From Schistocerca nitens (taxonomy: Eukaryota > Arthropoda > Insecta > Orthoptera > Acrididae): 64,000 nt of DNA. This document shows positions 30,415 through 42,451 of this stretch, one piece after another. A program made the position numbers and the translations under genes. The stretch covers positions 77,528,501 through 77,592,500 of the forward strand of contig NC_064614.1 in assembly GCF_023898315.1 (NCBI RefSeq), in the 5' to 3' direction. Within the stretch, counting starts at the first letter, position 1; every line of letters begins with the position of its first letter. The notes beneath the pieces are model-generated. The model worked only from the letters and a program-made list of their open reading frames with translations, was not told the origin of the DNA and did no database searches.

Positions 30415-33400
30415 CTTCGGAAAGCATTGTACACTGTATGGAGGAGCGTAAATGGTATGAATTTCCACCCTCCGTGTTCTAAATATACAGCTGTAGAGTC
30501 TGCTAAGTACATGTGGTGGTAGTACGAAGTGATAAAATATCTTGTTCCTTCCTATTCCATTCAGCGGTTAAAAAGGGAGTAGACTGTCAGTGTCTGAATG
30601 AACCTGAATTTTTCTATCGTTACCATAATGTCCGTAACACGAGATGTATTTTGAAGGGATATGTAAGGTGAGTGTTAGTTCAGCCACCTTTCATCACAAA
30701 TGAAATTCACTACCGTTTGCCAACAGCTAGCAGATGGCGATTGTGTCAGAGATTTATACTCTTGAGGACCACAAATCAATCAATGTTTCTTTCCTTTCCC
30801 CTTAATAAAAAATAGATCAACTCCTCTTTAGTGAAAAGAAAATGATATTTGAATAGATGTTTAAAAACATGATGTTCTCGTTTGACGACAAAAACTCACA
30901 GATACGGAGTGCATTACTCTCGTATGTGGTCCCCAATAGCTGAACACACTGGGAAACCTAACGTAGCCACCTAGAAATGAGATTCAGTCGGTTTACTATT
31001 TTACCTAAGAAACACTTCCCCCCCCCCCCTGTCCCGAATACTTTTATTTCTTCTGAGGGCAGTTCAATATTTTCGAGGCGAATTCCTACTTTCTCCTTAA
31101 CTTTAATTTCTGGACTACTGCAAGTAGTATCAACAACGTGTGGAGGGTTATATTAGGAACCTTTATTGTCTGGATGAAACCTCTTTGAGGTTTCACAGTC
31201 TCCTTCTCAGAGTACGATGAATGCAATTCCCTTACAGTCTTTTATTTCCGTGTATAGAATAATTCTCCTCACACTGCACTGCAGTTTCCGAATATTCGTC
31301 TGGTCCAGTAGCCTCGCTCTCTAGGGCAAGAGCCCTGAATGTTCACTGGCGTTGAGTTCTAGAATTTATTTGTCTCCTTATTACAAAGTTCACTACTCCC
31401 CCTTCCGTAAAGAAAAAAAAAAAAAGTTTTGGTGTAATGAGCCGGCTCATATGTGTATGAATGTTATAACAAAAATTTAAAAATTTATGTCTACCAAGTC
31501 AGAGGACAACATGCAGGTTTGAAAAATTTAATTCTCGCTGTAACGAAAATACACGAGGCAATATTCAGCCACTTTCGAGCATGTCACGACAGCCACCCGA
31601 CTACAGTTTTCTTTATTTATTTTTTATTTTATTGTACTTGTTTTCAATTTGAAGGACAAATGTGCTGCACTTGTCTAACGGCAAAACAAAGTTGTTGTTA
31701 CACACCACCAGTGTCCCGAAACACAGTACTGCAAGCTGCATTTGCTGAAACATGTTTACGTCTGTTTATAACATGATGACCGGTAGGAATCCAACGCTTA
31801 GGCTGCTCCGCTTACTTAATATACAAAATGTTTGATCAGGTGAACATCCACAACTGAGGAACCTATTGATTGAACAAAAATGCTCTTTAGATGCTAGTAA
31901 TTTTCTTAATTTATTGCAAGACCGGTTTCGGAGCTTAAAGCTACATCTAAAGGTGTCACTAAATAATTCTGAAAACATGGATGTGTGGCGGACGGGCTAG
32001 CCAGCCAATGAGAAGGTTCGATAAAGGTGGTGGAATGAACTAAGAAAATTACTAGCAACTAAGAGGATTTTTATTATGTAAGTACTTAATGTACTTGAAT
32101 GCCTGCTGAAGCCGGATGAGTAATTTTTAATTTGTACGAAAAACCATACAAAATTATAGTGAATATTTTGAAAAAATGTGCTAGATTCATTAACTTGGGT
32201 GAATTCATCTGGAATGAGAAAAACGAAAGCGTACAAAAAAATCTAAGGACTGTACAGTAATGAAAGTGTGAAATACCTTTTTGCATGTAAGTGCTATGTT
32301 ATGAACTTCAAATAGAATGGAACAGTGGTTGGTAAAAGACTAATCAGAGAAAGAAAACGGTGAAAAATTAACATGTGATGGTTACAGAGCAGGTGATCAT
32401 ATCTGCCGAAATGTACAGAAGTATAATTGCTACTAGCAGTGAGAGTCAGTGAGAGCTGTCAAAGGGGACGAACTTTCCTTGTATTTGTCTACAAAGAAAT
32501 CACACTAGAATGGGCACGGGAAACCCAAAAAGACCAGGAAACACCTCCATCATCAAAATCATAAAAAAAAAGAACACTAAATTGGAACATGTAGGTGAAA
32601 AGAGGACATACAAAAAATAATAATTATTAAGATATTTAAAATCCCATTTTGGAACTAGTAAAAGTATTTATTTATATTGACACTGAATGAGCTGACGAGT
32701 ACTGTGAACTACAATTTGTTTGAGTGATGTCGCGGACTACAAAGAAACCTGGTGGCAACAGAAAAATGCAGCCCTATGGCCAAACACACAAAAAATTTAT
32801 TTTAAAATAGAAAATATCATTATCTGAAAATCGTCGTGCAAGACATGAATAAAAATATAATCGGGACTAGCAGCAGAAAAAATTATTCTATGAAAAAACC
32901 CATAATTTTCACAGTCGCACGGTACTTCTAACTGATAAAAAAATAAAAGAAAGAGGAAATCTGTAGGCCAAAGAAAAGGTGGAGAATACAATACACTTGA
33001 CAGCGGCAACGACCAGAGGTGGTTTATTTCTCCGTGTTGATGTCGAAAAACAGAATTCAGCTTGAAGAACGACAACTTCTCAGGCAAGATCGCATTTGTG
33101 AAACCTATCGACAGATTTCGGTAAACAGAGTTGCCATCATAAATAGGATTGTAATAGCGAGAATACAGACGCAAGCTGCTGTGCTGTCTAACGAGGTATC
33201 GTTTTCTCTTTAAACGGTCTTGCATGTGTACGCGTGAGGATCGTAGCGCGCATGCGTAAAGTGTGCCCCCTAATGCCGAGTCTTCCCTGCAGGTGGAGTG
33301 CGGCCAGGGCGAGCATTAGCCGCCACACGTGAGCGGGCCCAACGTCCTCTTTAACGCAAGATGGCGCGCGTATGCTAATGCGCTGCGTGTTTATTGCCCT

Positions 33401-34080
33401 GATATACGAGGCACCAACCTAATTATCTTTTTTCCCCCTTACGCCCACAGATAAGAAAATGAAATGCGTGTAAAATGTACGTAAATTTATGCCGCTGGGA
33501 TTTTCTCCGTGTTTGTTTTCCAAGTTGTGCTGCCCGCTGGAAGGAAAATGGAAAAAAAAGGGAGAAGCGAGATTTTGGTCGTTGTGGATGGTTTCTACCA
33601 TTCTGTCGCTTGTATCGTCAAAGTGGCACGTCTACGTTCTCGTACAAAAGTGTAAGGTACGCTCTGTTAATGTACCGCTGTTTATCTCTCGGACATTTCT
33701 CTGGAAAATTTTCGTTGCGTGCTACGTAGACACAGGGGGAAATCCACTGAATTTCATTTTGTCTCTGAGGAGCTGATTTTTCTAATTTTAAGAACTGCTA
33801 CCAGAATTCATTCCTGTGTTTACACTTGTGAACGTCACTACGCTATAATTAACGCAATGTGCGCCAGAAGGATTTGGCACTTCTTGCAAACCACATACAA
33901 TCGTTGCGGCACTCTCACCTGCCGATACTTTTCCTTCAAGTCTGTCTAATCATAATATATATCTAAAAATAGATTTAGATTTCGTAACATTTTTCATCAC
34001 ATCACTCACCTAGTAACGGAAACCCATGGTATAGTTTAAAGGAAAATATGGGCATGGGATGGTTGTAGCGAAACTGAGAT
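30415..34080. other. Long unassigned stretch
   Basis: Mostly AT-rich with a C-run at 31,018-31,030. Two spots stand out. 31,915-31,960 has AGACCGGTTTCGGAGC and ACATCTAAAGGTG, resembling ends of short inverted-repeat elements. 33,225-33,415 is CpG-rich (GTAGCGCGCATGCG, GATGGCGCGCGTATG). The frames at 33,475-33,776 and 32,797-33,225 show no known motif. No gene is supported. Confidence 0.45.
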
Positions 34081-34093
34081 GAACCAAAGCAGT

Positions 34094-34287
34094 ACCGGCC
34101 GGTGTGGCCGTGCGGTCTAGGCGCTTCAGTCTGGAACCGCGTGACCGCTGCGGTCGCAGGTTCGAATCCTGCCTCGGGCATGGATGTGTGTGATGCCCTT
34201 AGGTTAGTTAGGTTTAAGTAGTTCTAAGTTCTAGGGGACTGATGACCTTAGATGTTAAGTCCCATAGTGCTCAGAGCCATTTGAACC
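34094..34287 (+). repeat. SINE S1 copy with TSD
   Basis: The full S1 structure is present with the intact B box CAGGTTCGAATCC. The flanks are AACCAAAGCAGT at 34,082-34,093 and 34,288-34,299, a perfect 12-bp TSD. Confidence 0.97.
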
Positions 34288-34446
34288 AACCAAAGCAGTT
34301 TTAGATGAGGTGTGCTGATTTTCAGCTCTCCCTAAACATATGTAAATTCGAGATAACGAATACAAAGGGTGAATAGCTGGAGATTAATAAGATTTCAAAG
34401 TGGTTCAGGGATTTACCTCGTGTGTTGATTGTTCCAGAGCGTAAAA

Positions 34447-34636
34447 TGAAGTGAAATGATCGTGTGGCATTGATGGCCGGGTGGTCCTATCCGGGGAAGT
34501 TCGGCCGCCGAGTTGCAGCTCTTATTTCCGGTGACGCCACATTAGGCTACTTGCGTGTTGGTGACTATGCAATGATAAGGACAACACAACACTCAGTCCA
34601 CGAGCGGAACAAAATCTCCAACCCTGCCAGGATGTT
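34447..34636 (+). repeat. SINE family S7-like copy
   Basis: GATCGTGTGGCATTGATGGC, GGGGAAGTTCGGCCGCCGAG and GAGCGGAACAAAATCTCCAA are landmarks of a locust repeat I recall, which ends in an inverted B box. This copy stops before that end. Family recognition is from memory. Confidence 0.6.
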
Positions 34637-35635
34637 TTTTTAGTGCTGTACCATCTTTTTCTTTACCCCGAGAACATTTTTTTATCATTTTTCTTTCGAT
34701 CAAATTTTCTTTGTTATGCCTACTTCAAGAGTAAAATAATGTAGATAATTACAAGCAAATAAAAATCTCTGATGTTCTAAAATAATTGTTGGTCTTCTTC
34801 ATAAAATAAAAAAAAATATTTCCTGAAAACGTAAATAAGTGTACTTTTTCGACATAATTTTTTTTCAGATAATCTGTTGCATCAGTTTCTTTTTTTGTTA
34901 TTTGTTTGGATCACATAGTACACCCTACAGGCGAAAAATAATGATTTGTAATTAGTATCAATAACAAACAAAACATAAATGGAATTATGTGATCTGAGGC
35001 TTTCCCGCGAATTACAGAAAATGCCTTCCTGGCAGAACGAACACTATGGCATCTGCGACTCGCCAACTTGTGTGTAGACGCACTCAGAATTTCAAGGCGG
35101 TCAGGCTTGTTCCAGGCACGTCTTCGTGAAGAATATTCCATTTGACGGAACATTGGAAGGAGTCCTCTCATTATACAATCACACTGAAATCACCTTCTCA
35201 TACCTGGGGCACCCCAGCTGCAGGGGTGATCGAAGAAGGCGCTACCCAAAAAGTTGGCGTAGTACAGACGGTATCGCGGATGGGGCACGGGGAAAGTAAA
35301 GCGATCTTGCATGAAAGTCCAAAAATAAAAAAAAAACACTCTTATCGTCTTCATGGAAAAAATAAGAGATCAAGAGGTCTTTTATCCAGATCACAGCGTT
35401 AGTCTTCGTACGTGGGAAATAAGTCTCACTTGGGAACAGGAGTGATCGCGGTGTAATGGCATGGGGAACCGTACGCAGAAGAAAGGCAATCATCTTCTGA
35501 AAGAGCTACCGCACCTCTAAAGAAGATCCATACAGCAGTCGATATTCGTCCGTATCAGGCATGTGACAACGAGGGAACAGCGGCAAATCTATCATTTTTA
35601 TGGCACGTAGACGAAGCTGTGTCATGTATTATCAA
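34637..35635. other. Unassigned
   Basis: AT-rich, with several T and A runs and no recognised element. Overlapping frames at 34,911-35,493 lack motifs. Confidence 0.4.
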
Positions 35636-35640
35636 TTAAC

Positions 35641-35706
35641 GACCAGATTCGAACCCGGAACCTCTGCATGGTAACCAGACACATTACCACTCAGCGAAGT
35701 ACACGG
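35641..35706 (-). repeat. tRNA-like fragment (probable SINE relic)
   Basis: In reverse the sequence reads GCTGAGTGGTAATGTGTCTG, then GGTTCCGGGTTCGAATCTGG, an A-box-like and a B-box-like segment at tRNA spacing. The acceptor stem does not pair well, so it is unlikely to be a functional tRNA. Confidence 0.45.
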
Positions 35707-35879
35707 ACTCCAGACAGTAAAGTTGTACATTTCCCAAAATGAAAAATGTAGTATCCTATGACTACAGTACCAACGAGTCACAACTGGAATGGGTCAACTC
35801 ATACCCATACATGGAAATAACATTTTGTTGGGAAGTGAGATGGAAAGCTCATATAGGCACATTCGTAGTTAAAACAGGT

Positions 35880-36385
35880 ACAATCTTAGGGAAATGTAAC
35901 TAGTCTACAAAAGGAAACTACATGCTGATGACTCATGTGATCTGTCTTAGAATATTGACCAAGCGTGTGGGACCCATACCAAATCGGTCTAACAGAAAAT
36001 GTTGAACATATACAGAGAACGGCAGAACGAATGGTCATACGCTTTTTTGGCCCTTGGGAGAGAGTCATAGAGATGCTGAAAAATACTGTACTTGCAGACA
36101 CTTGTAGGCAGATGTTAACTATTTCGAGAAACGCTGCTTAAAGAGCTTCTGGAACTAGCTCGAAATGACGCATGTATTAACACACTACTCCCCCTATATA
36201 GTCCTCTTGAAGGGGTCGCGTGGAGAAGATTAGATTAATCAGAACGCGCACAGAGACGTTTAAAAAGTCATTGTTCCCGCGTTCCATACGTGAATGTAAC
36301 GGGAAGGAGCCCTAATAACTAATGCAATGGGAAGTGTTCTCTGCGACGCGCTTCACAGAGGTTTCCAGAGGGTGGATGTAGGCGT
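35880..36385 (+). mobile_element. LINE-C copy 4, 3' part
   Basis: The LINE-C C-terminus appears in several frames: DPYQIGLTENVEHIQRTAER (about 35,970-36,030), then MVIRFFGPWERVIEML, RLIRTRTETFKKSLFPRSIR (about 36,225-36,285) and ECNGKEP-stop. The 3' end GGAGCCCTAATAACTAATGC and GGTGGATGTAGGCG follow, like the end at 25,816-25,904. It may begin earlier, near 35,740, but the sequence there is too worn to say. Confidence 0.75.
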
Positions 36386-36389
36386 ACGG

Positions 36390-37180
36390 GAGGATATCTG
36401 ATCGTTTAAATACCTGAGTACTACGAAATACTATGAAAAGACGTGAAATGGAACGAATACTTGAATCTATTAGTAAGGAAGACAAAACGAGCACATATCT
36501 TGGAATGAATGATCTTGTAAGTGCATTCTCATTCGAGTGTACTCTTGGTGCAAACAGAGATCGCTGAAGGAAATCGACGGCTGACTTTGTCCAGATGCGT
36601 AAGAAATGGTCATAATATTTATTTTCCGGCAAGTTCGTCAGGCTGCTGTTGCCAATGGTATCGCAGTAAATAGTCTTTAAAACGTATCTACGTCTACAGT
36701 AACACATCGTAGGCCAGTCTTTGGAGGAGGGTACCTTTCGTTCTGGCCCTCTCCTTCCCGTCCCTGGCCCCTTCGTCCTATCTCGTGGTAATTTTGCGAG
36801 GCCTTGGTAGGAGTAGGCAGTAGGAGTCGGAGTAGGCAGGGAGACTACCTGTTCTGCGCTCCTAGGCAGCACACCGCGCCTGGTACACGCGGCGCTCGGG
36901 GACCACAGCACAGCTACGACACCTGAGGATGGGCTTATTTCATCTCGAAACCGATCGTGTGAAAATAAAGAAATTTACAACTGAAGCGGTATTTTCAATC
37001 CCTGCTATAATGCTCAGTTGCGGATGTTCTACCAACAGTATTGTTCGAGATATAAAAGGTCAAGCACCAGTAAAGAGTAGAGTGTAGATTTGCTTTGCGA
37101 GCAACTTCTGTCATGGATGCATTACATTTCCTAGGTTTATCCCAACGACTCCATGTCTGGCATCTGCTTCTCTTACCATC
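36390..37180. other. Unassigned, with possible element ends
   Basis: 36,935-36,985 contains CTCGAAACCGATCGTGTG and AAATAAAGAAATTTAC, the signature of short inverted-repeat elements. 36,690-36,740 may be a LINE 3' scrap (GGAGGGTACC). The 199-codon minus frame at 36,312-36,911 overlaps LINE-C sequence and has no motif. Confidence 0.35.
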
Positions 37181-37196
37181 TGTTTTGTTTCGTCGG

Positions 37197-37396
37197 AGCC
37201 GGCCGAAGTGGCCGTGCGGTTAAAGGCGCTGCAGTCTGGAACCGCAAGACCGCTACGGTCGCAGGTCCGAATCCTGCCTCGGGCATGGATGTTTGTGATG
37301 TCCTTAGGTTAGTTAGGTTTAACTAGTTCTAAGTTCTAGGGGACTAATGACCTCAGCAGTTGAGTCCCATAGTGCTCAGAGCCATTTGAACCATTT
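37197..37396 (+). repeat. SINE S1 copy with 14-bp TSD
   Basis: The S1 head is GCCGGCCGAAGTGGCC and the B box is slightly changed (CAGGTCCGAATCC). The flanks are TTTTGTTTCGTCGG at 37,183-37,196 and 37,397-37,410, a perfect 14-bp TSD. Confidence 0.97.
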
Positions 37397-37469
37397 TTTT
37401 GTTTCGTCGGTCCATTTATGGCACGGCATATGTGGGCATTTTAAAGGAGTTCCTGTATTCTGTGGTTTT

Positions 37470-38327
37470 TCCTGTTGTTTGTTGTGGTCTTCAGCCCTGA
37501 GACTGGTATGATGCAGCTCTTCATGCTACTCTATCCTGTGCAAGCTGCTTCATCTCCCAGTAGCTACTACAGCCTACGTCTTTCTGAATCTACTTAGTGT
37601 ATTCATCTCTTGGTCTCCCTCTACGATTTTTACCCTCCACGCTGCGCTCCAATACTAAATTGGTGATCCCTTTATGCCTCAGAACATGTCCTACCAACCA
37701 ATCCCTTCTTCTAGTCAAGTTGTGCCACAAACTCCTCTTCTCCCCAATTCTATTCAATACCTCCCCATTAGTTATGTGATCTACCCATCTAATCTTTAGC
37801 ATTCTTCTGTAGCACCACATGTCGAAACAATTTATCGCCCATGTTTCACTTCCATACATGGCTACACTCCATACAAATACTTTCAGAAACGGCTTCCTGA
37901 CATTTAAATTTATACTCGATGTTAAGAAATTTCTCTTCCTCAGAAACGCTTTCCTTGCCATTGCCAGTCTACATTTCATATCCTCTCTACTTCGACCATC
38001 ATAAGTTATTTTGCTCCCCAAATAGCACATCTCCTTCACTACTTTAAGTGTCTCATTTCGTGTTCTAATTCCCTCACCATCGCCCGACTTCATTCGACTA
38101 CATTCCATTATCCTCGTTTCGCTTCTGTTGATGTTCTTCTTATATCCTCCTTTCAAGACACTGTCCTTTCCGTTCATTTGCTCCTCCAAGTCCTTTGCTG
38201 GCTATGACAGAATTACAATGTCATCCGTGAACCTTAGAGTTTTTATTTCTTCTCCATGGATTTTAATACCTACTCCGAATTTTTCTATTGGTTCCTTTAC
38301 TGCTTGCTGAATATACGGATTGAATAA
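37470..38327 (-). mobile_element. LINE-B copy 3, 5'-truncated, with TSD
   Basis: On the minus strand it starts in the RT just before motif C (the catalytic pair here reads TDD), passes KMNINRSETRIMECSR-like sequence and VVKEMCYLGSKITYDGRSRE, and reaches the C-terminal region, ending in CAACAAACAACA on the minus strand. The flanks are TGTGGTTTT at 37,461-37,469 and 38,328-38,336, a 9-bp TSD. Confidence 0.92.
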
Positions 38328-38339
38328 TGTGGTTTTATT

Positions 38340-39486
38340 GTCTGTTTATGCCGAAGATATTAAAGTTATTTATTTTCGGGGCCAAGTGTCCGATCCCGCC
38401 TCAGTCATCGATTGACTGCAGGTGTTCTTGCGATTAACTCTTGCCCTTTGGTGTTTACACCTTGTCGAAGACAAATGCTTGGTCTGCGAAAAGCCTCTTG
38501 GAGCTTCGACATAAGATAATTTATATATATGGTAAACACGAGCAGTGCTATCACACATCCTCGGGATTCTGCTGAATTTATCTTTACACCTGTAGATTTT
38601 ATTCCGTTAGCATTGACGTGTGCGAAGAAATCTTGAGACCAATCTCAAAGCCGGCACGATACTCCGTAAGCTCATACATTATGCACTGAACGACACTGAG
38701 ACAAGTCATGGGATATGCACATATACAGATGGTGCAAGTAGAGGACTGCATTATCTCCGATTTTTACCGGCGTGTCCCTCTCGACCCTCTGTTTCTCGGG
38801 AGTACGCGGCCGAGCGTCCTCTTCCGCCGGCCGTGGGCAGCCGATCGCCAGCGCTCGGCCGAGTGCGCCAAACGCTCGGCCGGTCGCCAGCAACCGGTGG
38901 ACTCAGTGCCAGCGAGCGGCGCTTCGTCACACTCATCGAGATCAGAGGCCACCGCTTCACATTAACCACTCACTTATTTCTTTTACAAATGTCTTTCGTT
39001 GTTTACTACCAGTTCCATTACCTAAACAATACACTTGTATATGTTACATTTGATGTTTGTTAATATGTTGCAGACTACTGGAGTTTCGCCTTTGAGGTTA
39101 TCATGTATTCCAGTAATTGTAACGTTAAGAACTGTAATGTCTTTATTTAGTATTTTGTTCCGTTCGGTAGACAAACGGGAACACAGTAGACTATGTGTAG
39201 CGTATCTCCAAACTCGGCCACGTATACGTTGTACTAACATTGAATGCAGGATCGGGAAGGAATGACGGAGTTAAAAGTAATACTGACGAAATTTTGCTGC
39301 ACAAACGTTAATTTCTGAACAAATTATGACCTGTAAATAACGTTACAAGTGAATCGTGACTACACAATTCGTTTTTCGTCATTGGTGCTCCCTGATACAC
39401 AGGCGTCATTTGTGTTCCTGGAGCTATTACTACAGCTGGCGGTTTGAACTTCTTCCTGTGAAGTCAATGAAAGTGGAACCATACAT
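38340..39486. other. Unassigned, with CpG-rich core 38,765-38,960
   Basis: The core has repeated GGCCGAGCG and CGCTCGGCC motifs, and several overlapping frames come from its composition alone. It lies 3' of the hAT gene. I found no element boundary and no known family. Confidence 0.4.
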
Positions 39487-40174
39487 TTATAGAGTTTGAG
39501 GAATGTTTCCTTCCTTGTGATTACGTGGTATGTTGTGAATACTTACGTAATTGTGATGGATCAATAAGAGATCATCCACCTTGTCTGATACCAGGCACGA
39601 TCTTTTGCTGGACAGCAGGTGACCGGCCTGGCTACAATTTCTCTCGCTGGCAGCACTGGTGGCAGGAATACAGAGAACTCTTCTGGCTACTACCGACAGC
39701 CTTGGAAATAACCCCGCGTGCGTTTTCCACCACTGCAAAATTTGTCCTTCGGCACAGCTACAGTTGGATTTGGACAGCGAAAGGTAGCTGACGAGTTCAT
39801 TGGTAGTAACTGTGTGTCCATCTTCGTCGTCCTCATTCGGACTCCAGTCCATCCTGGACTTTTTCATGGGAAGAACTTGGTCACTGTTTGCTTAAATGGA
39901 CTCTAAACACGAATGAAAACATCCGTAAGATATTCCTGTCACCTTCCAATATGTATACACCGTAGTTAGAATTACTGGTTACTAAACGACTATATTTCCG
40001 GTGTCATTCTATATATATCGCACAAATTACATCAAAACGCATTGTGGAATGTTTAAGCTGCGAAACCTTTCCCAAATATCACATTGTAGACGTCATAAAT
40101 GTTGATCTAACGAAAGATGGCAGATTAGACAAATAAACATTCGTTACTAATTGGTTTCAGTGAATGAACCTTAC

Positions 40175-40444
40175 CATTTACGGGCAGTTCCGAGTACAAT
40201 CGTCGAACTTCAGCATACGCGGCTTGCTTTTCGTCTGCTGTGAGTTTCTTCAAATGATGCCGTTATGGCCACAGAACTGTGGCAACGTAATGCATAGCCT
40301 CAATTTTGCACTTCTCTGTGATGAAGTATGCTGCTCTCCTTTTTGTTTTCGCCATGAGCTGAAAAGGAAACCCTACATACATAACTGCACTCTGATAATT
40401 CAGCAGTTGTATAAAGGATCGTAACCTATAGAAAGTGTTCTTAC
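40175..40444 (-). other. Predicted intron (40,359-40,444) and small exon (40,175-40,358)
   Basis: On the minus strand GAG|GTAAGA marks a donor and TTTCCTTTTCAG|CTC an acceptor, giving an 86-bp intron. The following exon ends AATG|GTAAGG. Reading continues in phase across the first junction and, using an AG at 39,891-39,892, into the last exon. The splice calls are by eye. Confidence 0.6.
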
Positions 40445-41560
40445 CTCGTTGCCACTGTCTATTGGTTCACAATGATGTAACAGGCTCTTGTACCACGGCA
40501 GCACACGTTCCGGCGTTGTTACGTTTGCAGTTTCCAAATCCAAACTAGCTTCTTTCAAGGGGGTTAGAAAAGCGACAACGTCTCCTACGCATCCTTGGAA
40601 GGTTTCTAAGAGTGTCGATTGCCCCCGGGATTCTAGTAGATCTCGAATATCGTCGATTTGACTTATGACGGAATTGAGCATTAGCAGTATACTGTTCCAC
40701 CGAGTTACAGCTTCTTGCTTCTCAGAGTGCCGCAGACGCCCCGAGTGACGCGGTCTCTTCAAATAGCCTACTATAGCTCTTGCTGATAGTAGACACGACA
40801 GGATTTCACGGGCTTCGTCTTCTAAAAACGTCTCTTGAAATGTGTGACGAAGCGCAGTCATCAAGCAGTGATCAAAGCAAGGCAAACGGTCGTAAGATTC
40901 AAGTGCCTTCTTCATATTAGCTCCTTGGTCGTGACAAAGTAACATTTCGTAAGATCATTCTTGTTAATTCCTCACTCTTCGATTTCGTGCCGTATGTTCT
41001 CTCCTGTCTTAGGTACGTCCGGAAACTCGGCTGTTATCAAAACAAGCGTTTCTAGCTGCCGCTCATCATTCACATAATGCAACGTCACAGTCAAAAAATT
41101 TCTTTTCTTGTAGTTATCAGACCACAGATCAGCGTCTAAAGCGCACATTTTGTTCTTTAAGGCACATATTAGCTTGGGCACCATTGTCACCCGTATTTTG
41201 TCTGCCTTTTCTTTAGTATGCCGTTGTACAGTGGTAGGGTGCGGAAGAATGTCTTCTATACTGACTTTGCCGTAAGTGGCGCCAACATTGATGAGCTCCT
41301 GCGAATAATTCTTGAAGCCAATCTTACTACAAGTATTTAAAGGTAGCAAATCTATTCCAGTCATATCGACCAACCTACCAACAACTTTCTTTATGCTACT
41401 TGGTACTGCAACTGGTCGGTGGACTTCTGCTCCGCATTTACTTTTGCAGTGCCGAATCATACCTGTTGTGCTTGACTGGTACGAAAGTATGGTATCACAT
41501 GTGGTACATTGCACGAAACCAGCAGAAGCCAACGTGACAGGTTCCACTACAAGTGCAAAC

Positions 41561-41716
41561 GATTTCCAAGCTTCACTTTTCGCCTCCTCTTCCGAAATGT
41601 CTTTCTTCTTCAGGACTAATGAGCCGCTGCTAATTCTCGATTTCCAAGCTTCACTTTTCGCCTCCTCTTCCGAAATGTCTTTCTTCTTCAGGACTAATGA
41701 GCCGCTGCTAATTCTC
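41561..41716. repeat. Perfect 78-bp tandem duplication in the hAT coding region
   Basis: 41,561-41,638 and 41,639-41,716 are identical by eye. The unit is 26 codons long, so the frame is kept, and it doubles the segment RISSGSLVLKKKDISEEEAK plus SEAWKS just before the BED finger. Confidence 0.97.
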
Positions 41717-41778
41717 TCCATAATACTTCTCTTCGTTTCATGAATGGAACATTTACGACCTATAATTGGTTTATCCAT

Positions 41779-42170
41779 AACGCTGTCTGCGCTGCTCAAA
41801 GCCAGGTCGTCAACTGCGTTTACACACGGTTTCTAATGCGATTCGGCACCGTAGAGCTCGCGGCGGTTGTACTGTCACCGGCCGAGATTGTGAGTACGCT
41901 CGACCGCCCGGCAGTGCTGGACAGTCCAGCCGATAACCGAGAGGTGGAGGACAACCGGCCACATGGTACAGTAGACGGCCACAGCCGTATCGCAGCGTGG
42001 GCCTTTCCCAGCCGTCGAGCAGCGGCACGAAATGGGAAATGCTCGAGCGGTTGTTTTCATCGAAATGCAGAGCGGTTGTTTTCATCGAAATGCAGACGTA
42101 AAACGGTGTGCAATGGCGGAGGTGTCATTTGTACTCAGATGATCCACATGAAAAGGAGACGTATGTGATT
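41779..42170. other. CpG-rich DNA 5' of the hAT gene
   Basis: This lies between the divergently read hAT gene (minus) and the Tc1 element (plus). It is rich in CGGCC and GAGCGG and contains a perfect 25-bp tandem duplication at 42,046-42,070 and 42,071-42,095. It could include the hAT gene promoter, but no TATA-like motif stands out. Confidence 0.4.
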
Positions 42171-42451
42171 ATGGCCGCACGAGTGGAATTAACAGAATTA
42201 GAACTCGGAACGGTAGTTGGAGGTAGACGCATGGATCATTCCACTTCAGATATCGTTAGAGCAGGGCTTCACAACATACGTGCTCGCGGAGCAAGCTGTG
42301 AGCAGCAAGGCGCGAGCACGGAGCAGCGCGAGCACGCTACCCCCACTATCGGACCAGAGCGGAGAGTGGGGGAAGTCACGTGGGGCACACAACAGCTGCC
42401 GCCAGTCAATGTAAATCCGCGGCCACCTGCAGGGATATCACTCACGAATTA

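Larger units (their letters stand above)
39487..41778 (-). pseudogene. BED-finger hAT transposase gene with introns, damaged
   Basis: The start is the ATG at 41,778 (MDKPIIGRKCSIHETKRSIM); the TTG further up is not a plausible start. Exon 1 has a doubled 26-residue segment, then a BED-type finger (CTTCDTILSYQS, IRHCKSKC) and ALDADLWSDNYKKRNFLTVT with the first catalytic Asp. TGA at 40,972-40,974 and a 1-base loss precede CHDQGANMKKAL (the VTDQGAN motif). GNE meets a GTAAGA donor at 40,444. The next exon is 40,175-40,358 (MAKTKRRAAYFITEKCKIEA) with TAA at 40,263-40,265. The last exon, from about 39,890, holds the C-terminal dimerisation domain (LQWWKTHAGLFPRL, CIPATSAASERNCSQAG). It may be a hAT transposon or a decayed domesticated relative. 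No TIRs were found. Confidence 0.85.

Noticed and set aside
30318..30512. Small minus-strand frame across the end of Tc1-F copy 1
   Set aside because: It runs antisense through the TIR and flank with no motif.
36312..36911. 199-codon minus-strand frame as a gene
   Set aside because: It overlaps plus-strand LINE-C sequence at 36,312-36,385 and shows no motif. It is most likely a chance frame.
38620..39063. Overlapping frames on both strands of a GC-rich region as coding
   Set aside because: Five frames overlap across the same repeated CGGCCGAGCG motifs, which is typical of composition rather than coding.
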